Below the pieces are notes generated by a model. It searched no databases and was not told the origin of the DNA. It saw nothing but the letters and a program-made list of their open reading frames with translations. The position numbers and the translations under genes were made by a program. DNA of 38,296 bases from Gammaproteobacteria bacterium HGW-Gammaproteobacteria-2. Lineage in GTDB: Bacteria > Pseudomonadota > Gammaproteobacteria > Xanthomonadales > Xanthomonadaceae. How positions within the stretch are numbered: position 1 is the first letter of the stretch; the number at the start of each line of letters is the position of its first letter. The stretch covers positions 1 through 38,296 of the forward strand of contig PGZE01000041.1 in the NCBI GenBank assembly GCA_002840015.1. The letters run 5' to 3'. This document shows positions 30,299 to 38,296 of the stretch, one piece after another.

Positions 30299-31585
30299 TC
30301 AGGGCAGGATGTCCACCTGCATCGGCAACTCGAACAGGCCGGTAAAGCGGTGGCGGCTGTCGTCGATCACTTCGAATGACAGGCCACCATCGTGACGCGC
30401 CAGCACCACGGTCTGCTCCAGGCTGGGAGCATCGACGATGCGGGTGCGGATCCGGTAGACCCCTTTTTGCAGCGCTGCCGAGAGTTGCAGGCGCAGATTC
30501 AGCAGGCCGCCGTGCGGCGTGGCCGGCAGCGTGATACGTCGGCCACTGACTTGCAGCCCCTTGAGGTCGAGTACGTCCACGATAATGCCGGGCGCACCGA
30601 TGCCCGAATCCAGGCTCAGTGCAATATGTACGCTTACCGGTTCGGCAAAACGCAGGGTGCAGTGGTTGCCGCCGTTTTCGAAGCGGGCCTCCAGCACCCT
30701 GGTCTTGCCGTGGGCAAACCCGTCAGCGACCGCCACCAGCGCGCTGGCATCGCGCCCGCGTGCGCTCAGCACACCGCGTTGGATGTCCTGCAAATAGGCG
30801 GTGATCACATCTTCGGGCAGGCCCTGCAGCACCACGCGGCCCTTTTCCAGCAGCATTGCATGCTGACAAAACGCGCGCAGGGCATTGAGGTCGTGGCCGA
30901 CGAACAACAGCGTGGTGCCATTGGCCAGAATCTCTTCGATCCGGGTCATCGCCTTGGCCTGGAACTGCGCATCGCCTACCGACAGCGCCTCGTCAACGAT
31001 CAGCACATCGGGCTCGACATGCACCTGCACCGCGAACGCCAGGCGCAGCACCATGCCCGAGCTGTAGGTACGCACCGGTTCATCGATGTAGTCGCCAATT
31101 TCGGCGAACGCGATGATCTGGTCGATCAAGGTATCCACCCGGCGCCGTTCGAAGCCGAGAATGGCGGCATTGATATAGACATTTTCGCGCCCGGTCATGT
31201 CCGGGTTGAATCCCGAACCCAGTTCCAGCAATGCCGCTACCCGGCCATCTACGCGCACGGTTCCCGACGATGGCGGCAACACCCCGGCGATGATCTGCAA
31301 CAGCGTGCTCTTGCCGCTGCCGTTGAGGCCGATGATGCCCAATGACTCGCCGGGCAACAGCGTCAGGTTGATATCGCTGAGCGCCTGATGGCTGTGCAGG
31401 CGGCGCATCGCGGCCGAATTCAGGCGCTGTGCCAATGCCGGAAGCACGGTTTGACACGCACGCGCGGCGCGATACAGCAATGGCACCCACAGCCGGGCAG
31501 CAGGGGTTGCCCACATGCGATAGGTCTTGCTGACACCGCGCACTTCGATGGCGGGCTTGATGGGGCTGGATGTGGGTATGGACAT
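30299..31585 (-). CDS. Wzt-like ABC transporter ATP-binding protein for polysaccharide export
   Basis: A 428-residue ATPase of the ABC-dependent O-antigen/teichoic-acid export class. Walker A is GLNGSGKST (about residues 86-94), the signature YSSGMVLRLAFA (about 174), Walker B VLIVDEALSVGD, and the H-loop LFVGHD. An N-terminal insertion of about 40 residues precedes Walker A, as in several Wzt proteins. Residues after about 270 form an extra beta-rich domain (RVLEARFENGG to the end), corresponding to the Wzt carbohydrate-binding domain that selects finished chains. The matching permease (Wzm) is not adjacent and is not in the window. The ATG at 31585 was preferred over one three codons earlier. 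A GTG start candidate for the glycosyltransferase abuts its stop. Confidence 0.88.
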   Translation of the reverse strand: MSIPTSSPIKPAIEVRGVSKTYRMWATPAARLWVPLLYRAARACQTVLPALAQRLNSAAMRRLHSHQALSDINLTLLPGESLGIIGLNGSGKSTLLQIIAGVLPPSSGTVRVDGRVAALLELGSGFNPDMTGRENVYINAAILGFERRRVDTLIDQIIAFAEIGDYIDEPVRTYSSGMVLRLAFAVQVHVEPDVLIVDEALSVGDAQFQAKAMTRIEEILANGTTLLFVGHDLNALRAFCQHAMLLEKGRVVLQGLPEDVITAYLQDIQRGVLSARGRDASALVAVADGFAHGKTRVLEARFENGGNHCTLRFAEPVSVHIALSLDSGIGAPGIIVDVLDLKGLQVSGRRITLPATPHGGLLNLRLQLSAALQKGVYRIRTRIVDAPSLEQTVVLARHDGGLSFEVIDDSRHRFTGLFELPMQVDILP

Positions 31586-31627
31586 GGCGCACATGATCGC
31601 CGATCTGTTCGCTTCTGTCTGTGTCGA

Positions 31628-32176
31628 TCAGTCGTCGAGCGCGCTGCCATCGGGGTTGCGCGCAATCATCCACAGCCCGGCCCACAGCTTGGGGTCCATC
31701 GAGTAGCCTTCGGCCATCTTGCTGGCGAGCCAGCGCGGGGCATCGGCCAGCGCCACCTCGTGTACGGTGATGTCCTCGGTCTCATCGCCGCCACCGGCGT
31801 GGATGCGGGTGAGGCCACGGGCGCGCACAAAGGCGATCATCTCGTTGCTCATGCCCGACGAGGTGGGGCCGGTCATCAGCCGGTCGATGTGTTCGGCCTG
31901 CCAGCCGGTTTCCTCCAGCAGTTCACGCCGTGCCGCGCTCTCGATGGTGTCGTTATCGCTGAGGTCGCCAACCAGCCCGGCTGGCATCTCGATGCTGCGT
32001 GCGGCAATCGGAATGCGGTACTGCTCGACAAACAACAGCTTGTTCTCGGGGGTGAGTGCTACCACGATCACCGCGCAGCCGGCATTGCAGCGCTCGGCGT
32101 ATTCCCAGTGGCCCTGTCGCTTCAGGCGCAGGTATTCGCCTTCGTAGAGTGTCTCGACAGCATTCGGGTTCGGCAT
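31628..32176 (-). CDS. NUDIX hydrolase (ADP-ribose pyrophosphatase-like)
   Basis: A 182-residue protein with a NUDIX box MPAGLVGDLSDNDTIESAAR followed by RELLEETGW (about residues 64-92). The REL-x-EETGW half is canonical; the first Glu of the box is replaced by Asp in my alignment. The N-terminus GEYLRLKRQGHWEYAER and the VVVALTPENKLLFVEQYR strand resemble ADP-ribose or nucleoside-diphosphate-sugar pyrophosphatases. It lies 30 bases after the czcA stop and 42 bases before the Wzt-like gene, all on the minus strand, so it may be transcribed with either. A nucleotide-sugar substrate would fit the glycan genes, but this is inference. Confidence 0.85.
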   Translation of the reverse strand: MPNPNAVETLYEGEYLRLKRQGHWEYAERCNAGCAVIVVALTPENKLLFVEQYRIPIAARSIEMPAGLVGDLSDNDTIESAARRELLEETGWQAEHIDRLMTGPTSSGMSNEMIAFVRARGLTRIHAGGGDETEDITVHEVALADAPRWLASKMAEGYSMDPKLWAGLWMIARNPDGSALDD

Positions 32177-32206
32177 GGTGGCTCCGCGTGGACTGACAGG
32201 TGTAGT

Positions 32207-36616
<4,410 letters not shown>

Positions 36617-36620
<4 letters not shown>

Positions 36621-37891
36621 GGTTGCGATTCCTTGCTTGGGGTGCTGGCCGGCAGCAATGATTCGCCGGTCAAGCGTTGCAGGTCGATCAGGCCGCGATG
36701 CGCGGCGATGCTGGCGTGCAGCCGATCACGTTGACTGGCAGTGATCTCGGATTGCAGTTGCGCCCATTCCAGATGGCTCAAGGCACCCGTGCGATAGGCG
36801 CGTTCTGCGGCCTGCTCGGCTTGCTGCAGGAGCGGCAACAATGCGTCATCAATGTGCCGCGCCTCGGCAACCGCCATTTCGATCTGTGCCGCCACTTCGA
36901 GCAGCGTGGTTTCCAGCGTGCGCGTTTGCCCTTCACGTTCCAGGTCGAGCGCGGAGAGGTCTGCTTCGGCGGCGCTAATCCCCGGCCGTGCGCGCTCGGC
37001 GTTGCCGAACGGAATCAACAGGCTGCCGACCAGGCCCCAGTCGTTATCGACCTCCAGTCGGCGTACCCCCAGTTGCCATTGCATATCGCTTGAACGCGCG
37101 CTGCGTGCCAGTTGCAGGCGTGCTTCACGCAGCCGTGCTTCGCTGGCAAAACGGCGTAGTTCAGGGCTGGCTGCCAGGCGCGCAATCAAGCTGGTGTAGT
37201 CGCGCACTGGCGGCAATGCAGTCAGCTCACCGCTGACAATCGCGTAGTGCGGATCGTGCTCGCCCCAGAGCAGAGCAAGCCGGCGGATGGAAGCGGCCTG
37301 TGCCAGTTCAGCACGCGACAGCGCGCCTTGCGCACGCGTCACTGCCGCTTGCGCGGCCAGACGCACCGATTCAGGCGCACCACCTGCCGCTACTCGCATG
37401 CTGGTGGCTGCTGCTGCCCGCTGGCGCTGGGCTACGTCCTGCTGCGCCAGCACGGACAACGCACGGGCGGCCGCGACATCCAGGTAGCGCCGTGCCACTT
37501 CGGCCAGCAGGTCGAGCTGCTTTGCCTCGCGTTGCAGATCGAGGCCGCGATAGTGCTGTTCGGCGAGCGCCACGCGTGCGGCGCGCTTGCCACCGCGCTC
37601 CAGCACCGAGGCCAGCGATACCGTGAGCTCGGCGCCGGACACGCCCGAGGCGGTGCCACTGCCGAGGACATTTTCGGCGCTGGCACCCAATTGCAGCGGT
37701 GCGCTCTGCGCTGCCTGCTCCACCTGCGCACGCAGGCTGGCTTCGCGGTAACGCAGTACGGCAAGTTCGGGATGGGATTGGATGACGCGCTGGAACGCGT
37801 CGTCCAGGCGCAGGGTTTCGGTCGCTCGCGTGGGTGCTGCTGCACCAAGCACGATAACCGCTGCGGCAATGGCCGCACGGAACGTTGACAT
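36617..37891 (-). CDS. czcC: CzcC-type outer-membrane factor of metal efflux
   Basis: A 424-residue TolC-family outer-membrane channel. Residues 1-24 form a signal peptide ending TRA-TE. Two TolC-type repeats follow, rich in Ala/Arg/Leu helices: LRLDDAFQRVIQSHPELAV starts the first and RDYTSLIARLAASPELRRF (about residue 230) the second. Each has the pattern in which a helix leads into a beta-strand segment (SGAELTVSLASVLERGGKR; WGLVGSLLIPFGN). The order czcC-czcB-czcA with tight spacing is the standard Czc operon. No regulator (CzcR/CzcS or a MerR type) is visible in the window. The small His-rich gene lies 49 bases upstream. Confidence 0.92.
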
Positions 37892-37940
37892 GGGTTGACT
37901 CCGGGATGGGGAACGGGACGCCGGTGAGGCGTAGCGTGCG

Positions 37941-38296
37941 TTACCCGGTGATCGGAGGTCGCAGCAGTCGGTGCTGAGCGGTGCTCAGCCGGGGTGAGGG
38001 TTCACGGCCTGCGACAAACGCGATCTGCCGCAGGTCATCAATCAGCAGGGTGGCGGGCAACAACGCCGCCGCCTGGCCGCAGCAATGCGCCAGGTGAATC
38101 AACAGATGCCACTGCCCCGGGGCTTCTGACGGCGGCGGCAGTTCGCCTGGCCCGCCGTGGTCAGCACTGTGCGCGGCGGGTGGATGCCCAGCCTGAGCAT
38201 GATGATCCAGTTCGTGCAACTCACCCGCAGCCAGCAGCACCGGCATTGCCACCACGGCCAGCAGCAACGCCACGCACAAGGCGCGCAGGGCAATGC
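37941..38296 (-). CDS. His-rich small exported protein upstream of czcC (5' end outside window)
   Basis: The frame is open through the window edge, so the true start is probably beyond base 38296; the first start codon seen inside is a TTG at 38279. A hydrophobic segment LCVALLLAVVAMPVLLAAG reads as a signal peptide or membrane helix. Directly after it come HELDHHAQAGHPPAAHSADH (eight His counting this stretch and the next residues), then a Gly/Pro-rich part and LIHLAHCCGQAA with a Cys pair. The protein ends RPPITG. Position in front of czcCBA and the metal-binding composition recall CzcI of Cupriavidus, a periplasmic protein of unclear role. I do not recognise sequence homology to CzcI, so the comparison rests on position and type. 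Confidence 0.65.
   Translation of the reverse strand, partial: IALRALCVALLLAVVAMPVLLAAGELHELDHHAQAGHPPAAHSADHGGPGELPPPSEAPGQWHLLIHLAHCCGQAAALLPATLLIDDLRQIAFVAGREPSPRLSTAQHRLLRPPITG

Overview
The window reads as chromosomal DNA of a high-GC gammaproteobacterium of the Lysobacterales (Xanthomonadales) type. The housekeeping proteins (KdsA, PyrG, SurE, ParE, IspD/IspF) resemble remembered Xanthomonas/Lysobacter versions more than enterobacterial ones, and the order pyrG-kdsA-eno-ftsB-ispD-ispF-truD ... surE-pcm-yqaA-nlpD is typical of that order. These assignments come from reading the sequence; no database search was run.

Layout. 1-1498 (minus): kdsD and the start of kdsC, for KDO synthesis. 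1595-3162 (plus): ibaG and murA. 3190-8347 (minus): a compact run parE-TPR protein-purM-purN-DUF3108 protein. 8348-8941 has no gene but carries a dispersed repeat. 8942-13596 (minus): a Cys-rich secreted protein and a large secreted pullulanase with duplicated X25 domains. 13597-14427 has no gene but holds a CRP-like site, a LacI-type palindrome and a 568-bp element with inverted ends. 14428-20694 (plus): pyrG, kdsA, eno, ftsB, ispD, ispF, truD, mostly with 4-base overlaps. 20932-24526 (minus): an Smr protein and a GAF-GAF-GGDEF-EAL protein. 24733-27492 (plus): surE, pcm, yqaA, nlpD. 27700-31585 (minus): two sulfotransferases, a glycosyltransferase and a Wzt-like ABC ATPase, read as a surface-glycan export and sulfation cassette. 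31628-32176: a NUDIX hydrolase. 32207-38296 (minus): a czcCBA metal-efflux operon led by a His-rich small protein cut by the window edge.

The most striking feature is five short internal deletions between about 7.1 and 24.8 kb. They hit parE (TOPRIM glutamate motif lost), the pullulanase, pyrG (a conserved stretch after the P-loop lost), the eno/ftsB junction, and surE (in frame). Four of these genes are normally essential, so assembly or consensus error is the leading explanation. A real multi-lesion chromosome with backup copies would be extraordinary.

The best candidate for new biology is a G10 tract lying exactly between a TTGACA -35 box and a -10-like box in front of the Cys-rich secreted protein. 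This is the classic layout of a phase-variable promoter. The sulfotransferase/Wzt cassette and the inverted-end element also deserve attention.
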